The position numbers were made by a program, and so were the translations under genes. 64,000 nucleotides of DNA from Bacteroidota bacterium (lineage in GTDB: Bacteria > Bacteroidota > Bacteroidia > Chitinophagales > Chitinophagaceae): assembly GCA_023424015.1 (NCBI GenBank), contig JAFAEM010000011.1, forward strand, positions 1 to 64,000, read 5' to 3'. Below the pieces are notes generated by a model. It was given only the letters and a program-made list of their open reading frames with translations, was not told the origin of the DNA and did not search any database. The number at the start of each line of letters is the position of its first letter. The stretch's first letter is position 1. Shown in pieces: positions 18,101 through 26,058 of this stretch.

Positions 18101-18948
18101 GCCAGGAGTTTGCTATCCCAATTGATAAATTTGGCGAGCAGGACCGTAAAGAGCACCTCCGGAAAATTTTATATCCTTTTATTCTGAGACGAACCAAGGA
18201 GCAGGTGGCCAAGGACCTGCCTGAAAAACAGGAAATGATACTTTGGTGCGAAATGGAAGACGAACAACGAAGGATCTATGATGCATATCGTAACGAGTAC
18301 CGTGATAAGATCCTCGGCACGATCCAGGAACAGGGTATTCAGCGATCACAACTAACGATATTGCAGGGACTGATGAAACTGCGCCAGATCTGTGATTCAC
18401 CCGCGATTTTGAACGAAGAAGAAAAATTTGAAAACCATTCAATCAAGCTCGAAGAGCTGGCGCGTGAGATCACCGAGAATATCAGCAATCACAAGGCGCT
18501 GGTGTTTTCCCAATTCCTGGGCATGCTTGCGTTGATCAGGGCTAAACTGGAAGAGTTGGGTGTGAAATATGAGTATTTTGATGGCAGCACTTCCGCACCT
18601 GACCGTGAAAAAGCTATTCAAAGTTTCCAGAATGATGATACCGTACGAGTGTTTTTAATATCACTCAAAGCAGGTGGTGTAGGTTTGAACCTTACTGCTG
18701 CGGATTATGTGTACATCGTGGATCCCTGGTGGAATCCAGCCGTGGAGCAACAGGCGATAGACCGTACACACCGTATCGGTCAGACAAAGAATATTTTTGC
18801 CTACCGCATGATCTGCCACGACACCATCGAGGATAAGATACTGCAACTACAGGAAAAGAAAAGATCGCTGGCTAAAGAACTGATCGCCGACGATACATCA
18901 TTCGTGAAGAGCCTGAGCAGGGAGGACGTCGAATACTTGTTTAGCTAG
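15184..18948 (+). CDS. SWIM zinc-finger SNF2-family DEAD/DEAH helicase
   Basis: A 1254-residue ATP-dependent DNA translocase of the SNF2/Rad54-like class. Residues ~73-85 form a SWIM zinc finger (CSCPYNIGDICRH). A long, poorly conserved middle region (~100-790) follows. The helicase core has PYQVAGFQWLNYLTEIKWGG, Walker A ADDMGLGKT (~817-825), a DESQ box (VVLDESQAIKNP), motif III MSGTPLQNN, motif V LKAGGVGLNLTAADYV and motif VI THRIGQTKNIFAYRM. All core motifs are intact. SWIM-SNF2 proteins are widespread in Bacteroidota; roles in nucleic-acid remodelling or repair are inferred. It is a single gene ended by a strong terminator. Confidence 0.93.
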   Translation: MALPHLLKYVYTHGTDEVIRRGKKIHSLGFVELVEYDDLFGSAVFRVKDDSYSTYYKVHVQRFKDPRDVSLRCSCPYNIGDICRHETASLFQLQEMMDRGQLQADGIKYDQRHTVAKMKTIDLKTLRLLSSSDIFLEAEKYLETQKAIIEQAENEMVKASVTVNGKTYPVIIRKNEERNFDTSSDYEDEEHLLCLPKVIVFLQLYKKHGANYFDSIRNWDKDKNKLLEAYGYSLNDDLKGKFEFAYKDGKPFLRVLDSSIKRVAPVAAPARPVIIPQREKEIEAPQVLQESEPAVPAQRVGVVFNFNKKTYPWFTIDIVIGEPNDNNDGFAGKVEKPDISRFVDTDKLPGEDRHLLSVVRKLQDTDINKYISKNSPFSGIWENIIHQEEDDLPAETKELMTEYLFPRLRKLCTEQAETALFFILPENKPFKTSNLQPLQVIKEVAQPRFHIKKNSHYTISCRISTTGMEYDLGENESNSPLVFLYNHQLYTWSSNEIVHLVEQFLPDGKMTIPADEWSKKLHDFVIPLAREYRIDFDKSLVQEIKDGDPEVKLFLIEKGDYLVFQPSYSYKGYETKAKDRDEIVIPQGDKVTIVHRNREVENAFIARLQSLHSNFIVNEESGSLALKGTDVLKNNWFFLFVDAMKEMKTPVFGFEALKNFRFNTSKPQTRIFISSNTDWFDAKVDILFGDQKVTVAEVKRALANKQQFVQLNDGTLGILPDEWLKKYSLLFRVGEGNTNNLKLSRFHLSVVDELYAERDEEELVVNLEEKYENLRQFNTIKEVEPPSSLQAILRPYQVAGFQWLNYLTEIKWGGILADDMGLGKTVQALSFLEHYRHEHGGLKALVVCPTTLIYNWENEIRKFTPELTYRIHHGPTRTRSKEEMVDHNVTITTYGTLRSDIKLLLSVNFDYVVLDESQAIKNPSSKVTKAASLLNAKHRLCMSGTPLQNNTFDVFAQMNFLNPGMLGTMEFFRQEFAIPIDKFGEQDRKEHLRKILYPFILRRTKEQVAKDLPEKQEMILWCEMEDEQRRIYDAYRNEYRDKILGTIQEQGIQRSQLTILQGLMKLRQICDSPAILNEEEKFENHSIKLEELAREITENISNHKALVFSQFLGMLALIRAKLEELGVKYEYFDGSTSAPDREKAIQSFQNDDTVRVFLISLKAGGVGLNLTAADYVYIVDPWWNPAVEQQAIDRTHRIGQTKNIFAYRMICHDTIEDKILQLQEKKRSLAKELIADDTSFVKSLSREDVEYLFS

Positions 18949-18998
18949 GGATTGTAAAATTCCTGGAAGAAAGTTTTTTACAATAACATCATTTAGGT

Positions 18999-19031
18999 TG
19001 TCGGGTGCATCATCGCACCCGACATGTTTTT
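18999..19031 (+). terminator. Strong intrinsic terminator after the SNF2 gene
   Basis: A perfect 10-bp stem TGTCGGGTGC/GCACCCGACA with a 6-base loop is followed by TGTTTTTATT. It lies 50 bp past the SNF2 stop and before the end of the convergent hydrolase gene. Confidence 0.9.
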
Positions 19032-19069
19032 ATTATTTCATGTGGGCGTTTTAAAGTTGCCGGCGACTA

Positions 19070-20515
19070 TTATTCCAACCTGTTTGCAATAAACTTACCA
19101 CCCTGCGTAAGCTCAAAGGAGCTGACTTTATCATCTTTAAAGATCATCCTGATACTGGCATTGGGGATCTCAGCTACTGTGAATTCTGTTGCGTTGATGA
19201 AGATAGCCTCATAACCCGTGGCCGGCTGACCATTTTGCTGCACGCATAGTTTCTCACCGCAGAAGTTGATGGAGATCGTGTCTTTAAACAACAGGTAATT
19301 GCCGACGTATTTGGCAAGTGTATCTTTCGTTGGCTGATATACGGTACGGAATACGGGTTTATAAAGTTCTTTCCATCCATAAACGCGGGCTACGCTGGCC
19401 ACCACTTCATTTATTATCCTGAATTGATCACTATTGGTCATGATCACTACACCATTGCCGCCTTCCAGGCTGCCATAGGAGGTACAGGTGAATCCTTCGT
19501 TGCCTCCATTATGTGTGAAGTAACGGTCTTCACCTTTCCCGGCGATGAATACACCCAGCGCAGCGTCCTTGTCGACATAAGGTGTCAGTCTTTTTTGCGT
19601 AAATGCCTGGTTGAGCACTTTGGAAGATTTGTTTTTATAAGCAAGCTGCGTTTCAATAATGTATTTTGCTAAGTCGGTAGGAGTAGTCCAAAGTCCGGCG
19701 GCAGCCTGCTCAGGGTAAATATGATACTTACCCTTGACCGCATTACCACCAGTATAGGCAGTGGCGAGTTCGGTGCCCGCAACGGGCGGCTGCACAAATG
19801 AACTGTTCGACATGCCCAGCGGCTTTAATACTTCCGATTCCATAAAGTCCTCGTATTTCTTTCCTGTAATATCGGTAAGCAGGAGCTGGCTGATCGTAGT
19901 GCCGCCACCCGAGTATTGAAACTTCAAACCGGGTTCAAAAAGTGATCGGATCGGTTTTGTGTTGGCAGGCTTTGTTCCATCGAGGATTTGAATAATGCTG
20001 GGGCGTTCTTCCATGATGGCATAGCCTGGGAAACCATGAACGGATAGACCGGCAGTATGGCTCAGAAGATTGGCTACCGTAATCTTTTTCCCTTTCGATA
20101 AACTATCATAAGGGAATTTCCAGGATCGTAAATATTGGTTGATATCAGTTTCCAGGTCCAGTTTGCCCTGTTGCGCCAATTTCAGGATAGCCAGGCCATT
20201 GATGCTTTTACTGATCGATGCCGCCTGGAATCTTGTATTGGTGGTTACCCGGCGGGATTCTTCACGATCGGCCCAGCCAAAACCTTTGGCCCAATCCAGT
20301 TTATAATCTTTGATGACGGCAACACTTAATCCGGTGACACCGTATTTTTCCATTTGCTGAAGGATATTCAATTGCGGTAATGTATCGCCGAAGATTATCG
20401 CTGGCGCGAGATTATTTTCTACCGCCCTGATGCGATCGTCCAGTTTGCCAGGTTGAGCACAGGCGGTGTTAGTACTAAACACAAATAGGAGAATTGCCGG
20501 GAGCAGGTGACGCAT
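19070..20515 (-). CDS. Secreted serine hydrolase, beta-lactamase class C fold
   Basis: A 481-residue penicillin-binding-protein-like hydrolase with a signal peptide (RHLLPAILLFVFSTNTACA). The catalytic SxxK is S100-I-S-K103. The Tyr motif appears as YSGG in FQYSGGGTTISQLLLT, replacing the usual YxN. The third motif is HNGGNEGF, of HxG type. The C-terminal ~100 residues form a small beta domain (VGNYLLFKDTISINFCGEKL) as in DUF3471-like tails of this family. The substrate is unknown; peptidoglycan peptides, esters or D-amino-acid peptides are all possible. It is transcribed towards the SNF2 terminator. Confidence 0.9.
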   Translation of the reverse strand: MRHLLPAILLFVFSTNTACAQPGKLDDRIRAVENNLAPAIIFGDTLPQLNILQQMEKYGVTGLSVAVIKDYKLDWAKGFGWADREESRRVTTNTRFQAASISKSINGLAILKLAQQGKLDLETDINQYLRSWKFPYDSLSKGKKITVANLLSHTAGLSVHGFPGYAIMEERPSIIQILDGTKPANTKPIRSLFEPGLKFQYSGGGTTISQLLLTDITGKKYEDFMESEVLKPLGMSNSSFVQPPVAGTELATAYTGGNAVKGKYHIYPEQAAAGLWTTPTDLAKYIIETQLAYKNKSSKVLNQAFTQKRLTPYVDKDAALGVFIAGKGEDRYFTHNGGNEGFTCTSYGSLEGGNGVVIMTNSDQFRIINEVVASVARVYGWKELYKPVFRTVYQPTKDTLAKYVGNYLLFKDTISINFCGEKLCVQQNGQPATGYEAIFINATEFTVAEIPNASIRMIFKDDKVSSFELTQGGKFIANRLE

Positions 20516-20610
20516 AACAGTCTCTTTAAGTTCGATTAATTAAAAATGTGGGATAGAAGGGCGAGGTACAGCTAGTCGAAATTAAGTATCCTGCTGTTAT
20601 TAAAATCAAA

Positions 20611-20640
20611 AAATCCCCTTGCATGGTAACAAGGGGATTT
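20611..20640 (-). terminator. Intrinsic terminator of the 51-codon gene
   Basis: A perfect 11-bp stem AAATCCCCTTG/CAAGGGGATTT with an 8-base loop. On the minus strand it is followed by a T-rich tract (TTTGATTTTAAT). It lies 27 bases past the stop of the small minus-strand gene and about 95 bases upstream of the serine hydrolase start. Confidence 0.85.
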
Positions 20641-20667
20641 AATATAATAGGGGTTAGTAGAGAAAAA

Positions 20668-20823
20668 CTATTTCCTTCTCATAGTGCCGGCTGCCGGCGA
20701 TGAGCCTGAAATAAAAACAGACAATATGGATTTAAACAGGCGGAAAAAATTGAAAGAAGGTTTGTAGTAACTCCGATAAATCTTTGCCTCTTCATGAGAG
20801 TGCACTATGTTCTTATTCTTCAT
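20668..20823 (-). CDS. Small protein, 51 residues, unknown
   Basis: An ATG-started frame of 51 codons with no recognised family. It begins MKNKNIVHSHEEAKIYRSYY, has a hydrophobic, aromatic-rich middle (FNFFRLFKSILSVFI) that could lie in or on a membrane, and ends with SGSSPAAGTMRRK. There are no cysteines. An intrinsic terminator follows 27 bases after the stop, and AT-rich DNA with a near -7 match (TATACTTTG) lies upstream, so it looks like a complete transcription unit. It diverges from the secreted protein gene at 20932. A small membrane peptide or peptide precursor is possible but not shown. Confidence 0.55.
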   Translation of the reverse strand: MKNKNIVHSHEEAKIYRSYYKPSFNFFRLFKSILSVFISGSSPAAGTMRRK

Positions 20824-20931
20824 ACGGAACGCGTTTAATAATGGGATAACGAAAAAAGCACATCCAAAGTATATAATAATTGCTGATTTTCATAAATATT
20901 TGTGGCTTTATTAACCCGTTAATCCATACTC

Positions 20932-21519
20932 ATGAAAAAAACAGTAAAATTCCTACTGCTTTTATTTGTTACTTCTACGTTCGCAAATCTGTCCAACGCC
21001 CAATTCAGACTGCCCGGCGCCAATGCCCTGGCTGCCGACCTTCGAAAGGTGATACGCGAATACCCTCACCAGTTCACCGGCCTGCGTGGCGAAGTGATCG
21101 AGGAAAATCCACAGTCGACCAGTTATGATTGCACATTCAAAGTAAGCGGTGCTGAGACTTCTTCCATCATCCGTTATTCGGCTAACAACAGGAAGGTGTA
21201 CAGCTGGGAAGCCCTGATGCTTACAACGGATGAGTTTGAAAAAGCAAAACAAAAGTTCCAGGCGCTGTATCGCCAGTTCAACCAGCTTGGTGTAAAGATG
21301 GACTATGGCGAAACTTTTTATCTCGGCGGCAAATATGTGCAGCCGGTGGAAGAGAAAAAGTTCAACATCATCACACTTCAATTTGAAAACCCCGACCGCA
21401 ATACCTATAAAATGCGGCTTGAAATTTCCATGCAATATGAAATGCCGGAATGGAAAGTAAGGGTGTTGATCTACGAACACCAACGCGATGACGATGATCA
21501 GGGCGATATAGTCGAGTAG
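20932..21519 (+). CDS. Secreted hypothetical protein
   Basis: A 195-residue protein with a signal peptide (KKTVKFLLLLFVTSTFANL, then SNAQ). The mature part mixes a basic amphipathic helix (ALAADLRKVIREYPHQF) with beta strands (YDCTFKVSGAETSSIIRYS, MRLEISMQYEMPEWKVRVLI) and an acidic tail (QRDDDDQGDIVE). I do not recognise the family; such small periplasmic proteins are frequent in Chitinophagaceae. It lies 133 bp upstream of the outer-membrane protein gene on the same strand, with a weak hairpin between. Confidence 0.75.
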   Translation: MKKTVKFLLLLFVTSTFANLSNAQFRLPGANALAADLRKVIREYPHQFTGLRGEVIEENPQSTSYDCTFKVSGAETSSIIRYSANNRKVYSWEALMLTTDEFEKAKQKFQALYRQFNQLGVKMDYGETFYLGGKYVQPVEEKKFNIITLQFENPDRNTYKMRLEISMQYEMPEWKVRVLIYEHQRDDDDQGDIVE

Positions 21520-21526
21520 TTAAGAT

Positions 21527-21563
21527 AAAGGCCCATAGTATGTCGGTCGGGCTGTGGGCTTTT
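21527..21563 (+). terminator. Weak intrinsic terminator after the 195-residue protein gene
   Basis: GCCCA/TGGGC with flanking AAA/TTT pairs (one bulged G) and a 19-base loop, followed by TTTTATT. It lies just past the stop and runs into the regulatory boxes of the next gene. Confidence 0.5.
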
Positions 21564-21582
21564 ATTAACTTTCGTTAACATT
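21563..21582 (+). promoter_or_regulatory. Tandem 10-bp box (TATTAACTTT CGTTAACATT) upstream of the outer-membrane protein
   Basis: Two TTAAC cores exactly 10 bases apart (21565 and 21575). The first half differs at one base from TATTAACCTT, the unit repeated twice upstream of the GLPGLI gene. The gap to the start codon at 21653 is 70 bases, close to the 65 bases at the GLPGLI gene. Tandem decamers one helical turn apart are typical OmpR/PhoB-class operators. The responsible regulator is inferred to be the one encoded at 27639. Confidence 0.5.
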
Positions 21583-21652
21583 AATCCAAACCAAATTAAC
21601 CGTATCTGGAATGAAGTAAGAATATTTTCGTATCCGGTAAAACCACCGGTTT

Positions 21653-24469
21653 ATGAGACAATTTTATACTTCCATCCTGCTTATTTTGGTTTTGAGTTTC
21701 CAGGCCGCTGCACAGAGAAATGGCGCCGTTAAAGGCCTGGTTTATGATACCCTTGCAAAAAGATCCGTGGCCGATGTCACCATAACGGTGATGGCTAAAA
21801 AGGATTCCTCCCTGGTAACATTTGGTATGACCGATAACGCGGGTCGTTTCAGTCTTGACAATATACCGGCAGGTGAATTCCGGCTCCTGCTTACCCATGT
21901 TGCGTATCATAATACCAGCAAGAATTTTACTATAGATGAAAACAACCGGCAGGTTGACCTGGGCAGACTTGTTATGAACGACAGGACAACCGTCCTGCAG
22001 GAAGTAGTGGTGAGCAGCGAAGCTCCACCGGTGACCCTCATAGGTGATACGGTACAATACAATGCGGGATCATTTAAAACACCTCCCCATGCCAGCGTGG
22101 AACAGCTTTTGAAAAAATTGCCTGGTGTGGAAGTGGGAAAGGATGGAACGGTGAAAGCCCAGGGGCAAACGGTAAATAAAGTTCTGGTGGACGGAAAAGA
22201 ATTTTTTGGCAATGATCCAAAAATGGCTACCAAAAACCTGCCTGCCGATGCCATTGATAAGGTCCAGGTGTATGACAAGATGAGCGACCAGGCACAGCTT
22301 ACCGGTTTTGACGACGGCAACAGTGAAAAGACCATCAACCTGAAACTGAAAAAGGATAAAAAGAAAGGTGCCTTTGGAAAGATCATGGGCGGGGGTGGCA
22401 CCGACGAGCGTTTTGAAGGTCGGTTCAATGTGAATTCATTTAAAGGCGCCCGCCAGATGTCGGTCATCGGGATGGCCAATAACACCAATTCCGAGGGCTT
22501 TTCTTTTATGGATATGATGAACTTTACCGGCGAGCTTGGCAGGTTGATGAGAGGAGGAAATGGGAACGTAAATATTCAGATCACATCTGATAACCCGATG
22601 GCAGGTGTATTAGGTGGAAATAACCGGGGCATCCGCACCATTTGGGGAGGCGGCATCAACTACAATAATATCATAGGTAAAAAAATAGATTTTACCAGCA
22701 ATTACTTTTACAATCACTACAACCCCCAAATTGAATCACAGTTAGAAAGGCAATTCATATTGCCAGACTCCTCGTATTTCCAACGGCAGAATTCGGTGAG
22801 TGATAATAGCAATAACAGTCACCGCCTAAACCTGGGTATAGACTATATCATCGACACATTTCACTCCCTGAAGATCACTCCCTCGCTGGGTTACCAGAAG
22901 ACAGCGAATGATGTATTTAGCGATTATCAACAGGTGGGAAATGATGGCAAGATGTCTAACAATGGTTATAACCATTCATTGAGCAACAGTATGAGCTATA
23001 ATTTCCGGAATGACCTGCTTTTCCGGAAAAAGTTCCGGCGCCGGGGTCGCACTTTTTCACTGAATCTTCAAACTTCATTAAATAATAGCGAGACGGATGG
23101 CAGTTTGAAGTCTGTCACCGAGTTTTTAGCACGAAATGGCGGTGGTAGTTTTGTTGATACAATTAACCAGCAGATCATCAATGAATCGGACCTGCGTGGA
23201 TATACCGGACGTATGGTCTATACAGAACCCTTGTTTAAGCGATCGCTGATGGAGTTCAGTGTGGGTAAAAGCCAAAACAGTAACACGGCACAAAAAATAA
23301 CGTATGACTATGACGATGGAAATGGTAAGTATGACAGGATCAATGACTCACTCACCAACGACTTTGAGAATAAGTATGGTTTTGTCAATGCCGGCTTCCG
23401 GGTTCGCACACAAAAAAAGAAATACAATTATGCCCTGGGCGTAATCTGGCAACAAGCTGAGCTGGAAGGGAAGATCATTAGTGGTGTCAAGGATTCTGTG
23501 ATCACGAAGACCTTCTCCAATTTTTTACCTACGGCCCGGTTCCAGTATAATTTTACCCGTTTTAAAAATTTTACGCTCAACTATCGGGCCTTTACCAACC
23601 AGCCTTCGGCTTCACAATTACAGCCCGTACCTGATATCAGCGACAGGCTCAACATCAGGGAAGGTAACCCCGACCTGAAGCAGGAGTATACCCATAATAT
23701 ACAGATCAACTATATGGGCGTGAATCCTTTTAAGAATAAAAACCTGTTTGCTTTTTTCAATCTCAACAGAACCGATAACAAGATTGTAAACTCGGACAGC
23801 GTTTTTGCCTCAGGTATCAGGAAAACCAAACCTGTAAATGTGGATGGTGTTTATAATCTTTCGGGTGATATCAGCCTCGGACTTCCTCTGCGTTTCCTGA
23901 AGGGCAGCCTTCGTTTGGGTTCAAACATGGGATACAACCGTGGCAAGCAGTTTATCAATGGACATGGAAATACCATTAATACTATCAGTGCCGGTCCAAG
24001 ACTCGCGATCGAATCCGAGCCCACGGATAAGCTCTCGCTGAGCTTTACCGCAGGAACGAATTTTAACCGGACAAAATATTCCCTGCAGCCAGCCCTCAAC
24101 ACCAGCTATTTTTCCCAGGTATATGAAACCGATATCAACTGGCAACTGCCCGGAGGTTTTTATTTAAGTACCGACTTTACTTATACTGTCAACAACCAGC
24201 TCAACGACGGGTTTAATGCAAGAGTACCATTATGGGGTGCATCGCTTAGCAAGCAAATGATGCGGTTCAACCGGGGTGAGTTGAAACTGCGGGTCAATGA
24301 TATCCTGAACAGGAACGTGGGTATATCGCGGACCAGCAACCAGAATTATATTGAAGATTCCAGGGTCAATACTATCAGGCGGTTTGCATTGCTGAGCTTT
24401 ACATATAACCTTACAAAGACAGGATTGGGAAATTCCGGTGGGAATTCCAGACAAATTATTATGAGATAA
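21653..24469 (+). CDS. Outer-membrane beta-barrel protein with carboxypeptidase-regulatory domain (OMP_b-brl_3 type)
   Basis: A 938-residue TonB-receptor-like protein. It has a signal peptide (RQFYTSILLILVLSFQAAAQ), a carboxypeptidase-regulatory-like domain (~25-105: GAVKGLVYDTLAKRSVADVT, GRFSLDNIPAGEFRL) and a plug-like domain (~130-215: VEQLLKKLPGVEVGKDGTV, VNKVLVDGKEFFGNDPKMAT). The long beta-barrel ends FALLSFTYNLTK. The plug and barrel features match the OMP_b-brl_3 group, whose members often sit near GLPGLI genes; the cargo is unknown. It carries tandem regulatory boxes shared with the GLPGLI gene. No substrate-binding SusD partner is adjacent. Confidence 0.9.
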   Translation: MRQFYTSILLILVLSFQAAAQRNGAVKGLVYDTLAKRSVADVTITVMAKKDSSLVTFGMTDNAGRFSLDNIPAGEFRLLLTHVAYHNTSKNFTIDENNRQVDLGRLVMNDRTTVLQEVVVSSEAPPVTLIGDTVQYNAGSFKTPPHASVEQLLKKLPGVEVGKDGTVKAQGQTVNKVLVDGKEFFGNDPKMATKNLPADAIDKVQVYDKMSDQAQLTGFDDGNSEKTINLKLKKDKKKGAFGKIMGGGGTDERFEGRFNVNSFKGARQMSVIGMANNTNSEGFSFMDMMNFTGELGRLMRGGNGNVNIQITSDNPMAGVLGGNNRGIRTIWGGGINYNNIIGKKIDFTSNYFYNHYNPQIESQLERQFILPDSSYFQRQNSVSDNSNNSHRLNLGIDYIIDTFHSLKITPSLGYQKTANDVFSDYQQVGNDGKMSNNGYNHSLSNSMSYNFRNDLLFRKKFRRRGRTFSLNLQTSLNNSETDGSLKSVTEFLARNGGGSFVDTINQQIINESDLRGYTGRMVYTEPLFKRSLMEFSVGKSQNSNTAQKITYDYDDGNGKYDRINDSLTNDFENKYGFVNAGFRVRTQKKKYNYALGVIWQQAELEGKIISGVKDSVITKTFSNFLPTARFQYNFTRFKNFTLNYRAFTNQPSASQLQPVPDISDRLNIREGNPDLKQEYTHNIQINYMGVNPFKNKNLFAFFNLNRTDNKIVNSDSVFASGIRKTKPVNVDGVYNLSGDISLGLPLRFLKGSLRLGSNMGYNRGKQFINGHGNTINTISAGPRLAIESEPTDKLSLSFTAGTNFNRTKYSLQPALNTSYFSQVYETDINWQLPGGFYLSTDFTYTVNNQLNDGFNARVPLWGASLSKQMMRFNRGELKLRVNDILNRNVGISRTSNQNYIEDSRVNTIRRFALLSFTYNLTKTGLGNSGGNSRQIIMR

Positions 24470-24531
24470 AAAGCTGTTCCGGGCCAAATACCGGCCAGTA
24501 AAACGGAAATAAAAGCTTCGGAACTGCCTTG

Positions 24532-24890
24532 TCAATGCTTGGTCAATTTGATCATTTCCTGTTTCGATTCACCCTTTAAGTGCAATAAATAAATATCACT
24601 GCCGAGCCTGGAAACTTCGATAGCGCCATACTTCCCCGGTGAAGTTCATATTGTCCATTACTTACCATGCGACCCGTATTACGCCAGTGATAATATTTGA
24701 AAAGTATATAGTTCCGTTAATCGCTCAGTCCCGGGATCAGGTTTAATTCTTTTAACCTGATCGTGCCAGCGTCTGTTCCATCAGTTTTCCATAGTTGCTT
24801 TCCGGGATCAGAAGGATGCCCGAGCAGATGTGTTTGTCGTAGAATAAATAAAAGCTCTCCGCTTGATATGGTAAGACTTACAGCTTATTT
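24532..24890 (-). pseudogene. Relic of an ELWxxDGT-repeat protein with T9SS sorting domain
   Basis: No intact gene fills the 667 bp 24470-25136. Translating the minus strand reveals two broken pieces in different frames. One reads GELLFILRQTHLLGHPSD then KQLWKTDGTDAGTIRLKEL, matching the ELWxxDGT repeat. The other, ending at the stop 24532-24534, reads KYGAIEVSRLGSDIYLLHL then KGESKQEMIKLTKH, the form of a type IX secretion C-terminal sorting domain. Stops and frame changes separate them. The remains suggest a decayed surface-protein gene. The upstream limit is approximate. Confidence 0.7.
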
Positions 24891-25049
24891 TTCTGATATA
24901 CCAGGGTTAATATCCCTGTGCAGAATAAATGGTGGACTATAAAGGAGAGTATGCGATGTAAGTGAATAGTAGCAGCTTAGTGGTACACATTAAAGTTCTT
25001 TTCACCCGCCGTAGGTTTAATGGTTATAAACGGGTACTACGGCTTTCAC

Positions 25050-25092
25050 AAAAAGATTGGGGTACTAAAGCTGGTCAAACCCCAATCTTTTT
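25050..25092 (-). terminator. Intrinsic terminator after the GLPGLI gene
   Basis: A perfect 14-bp stem AAAAAGATTGGGGT/ACCCCAATCTTTTT with a 15-base loop. It lies 45 bases past the GLPGLI stop on the minus strand, and T-runs on both sides could make it bidirectional. Confidence 0.9.
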
Positions 25093-25136
25093 GAAAACTA
25101 ATTTAACAGTTTGGCTGTCCTGACTGGCAGAACGGG

Positions 25137-25928
25137 TCAGTTCATTCGTATCCTGAAATTGCCGCCCTGGTTATTGCGCTGCATCTCATCCAGCATCTTG
25201 TTTCTTTCGGCAGTAAACTCATCCGGAGATAGTTTTTTCCCTTTTGTCGGTTCTTTGATCTCTTTTTTATCGGCTTTAGGAGAAATTTCCATGGCGGTAT
25301 AAACCGTACGCCCATTATTGGATTGAAACTCAAGGATCAGACCGGGAAGTTGTCCCTGAACTTCCGGTCCGGCCGGTACAGGAATATCGGTGGTAAACCA
25401 GGCAACGATCACGGATGTGTCCGATACTTCTTTTCTTTCCATTTTGCCGTTGTCCATATTCATCATCATGCGTTTACCTACCCGTTCGGTGGTCGCTTTG
25501 CGGCAAAGATGATTCAGGATTGTTTTAGTTTCATCCGTCAGTTTCCAGTTGCCACGACGCAGACTATCGGTGATCAGGAATTTTTTTTCAAAAAATTCAC
25601 GTGCTTCCACTTTGCGGGAATTCTCGAAATCGCAGTAGGTGGCATCGTCGGCACCACCGCCTATAGTGCGGATCATCATGCCTCCTGAACTGAAGTTATC
25701 ATCCTGGATTTCGTCTTCCAATTGTTTAAAGATCATTTTTCCGTCGGCAAAGTTCAGTTCAAACTTATCAGTACGGGTACGAGGCAGTTCCTGTACCGAA
25801 CCGCTACCGTCAGCCATTTGGATCTGCATTTGTACGGTTCGCTGGTAAATGACTTTACCCTCCTTTTGTTGGGCGTTGCCGACCATGAATGCAAACAATG
25901 CCAGGCCCGGAAGAACTATTTTTTTCAT
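25137..25928 (-). CDS. GLPGLI-family secreted protein
   Basis: A 263-residue periplasmic or outer-membrane-associated protein with a signal peptide (KKIVLPGLALFAFMVGNAQ). The family name motif is present as GQLPGLILEFQSNNGRTVYT, after the family segments CDFENSRKVEAREFF and ILNHLCRKATTERVG. The tail is Lys/Gln/Asn-rich (DEMQRNNQGGNFRIRMN). Function is unknown; family members often pair with OMP_b-brl_3 proteins. It is transcribed divergently from the sensor kinase, from a region carrying tandem 10-bp boxes 65 bases before its start codon. Confidence 0.92.
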   Translation of the reverse strand: MKKIVLPGLALFAFMVGNAQQKEGKVIYQRTVQMQIQMADGSGSVQELPRTRTDKFELNFADGKMIFKQLEDEIQDDNFSSGGMMIRTIGGGADDATYCDFENSRKVEAREFFEKKFLITDSLRRGNWKLTDETKTILNHLCRKATTERVGKRMMMNMDNGKMERKEVSDTSVIVAWFTTDIPVPAGPEVQGQLPGLILEFQSNNGRTVYTAMEISPKADKKEIKEPTKGKKLSPDEFTAERNKMLDEMQRNNQGGNFRIRMN

Positions 25929-25993
25929 GCGATTTTATTTTAGCGCTAAGCTATAATACCTTACCTGCGCAGGTAGTTAACACACCTTGTATT

Positions 25994-26013
25994 AAGGTTA
26001 ATAAAGGTTAATA
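25994..26013. promoter_or_regulatory. Exact tandem 10-bp repeat (AAGGTTAATA x2), putative OmpR-class operator
   Basis: AAGGTTAATA occurs twice with no gap, giving a one-turn tandem operator of OmpR/PhoB type. Read towards the GLPGLI gene it is TATTAACCTT twice, 65 bases before that start. Towards the kinase gene it lies 27 bases upstream of the -7 element. A similar box precedes the outer-membrane protein gene. Confidence 0.65.
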
Positions 26014-26040
26014 CGCTGGTGAATGGGCTAAACATTGGAT

Positions 26041-26048
26041 TACATTTG
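26041..26048 (+). promoter_or_regulatory. -7 element TACATTTG upstream of the sensor kinase gene
   Basis: An exact TAnnTTTG match 10 bases before the ATG at 26059. It overlaps the extended reading frame that starts at a TTG at 26035, so the ATG at 26059 is preferred. Confidence 0.6.
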
Positions 26049-26058
26049 TAACCGGGAC

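Noticed and set aside
20668..20823. Reading the hairpin region at 20611 as a riboswitch for the serine hydrolase
   Set aside because: The simple 11-bp hairpin with T-tract directly after the small gene is better explained as its terminator; no conserved aptamer pattern is seen.
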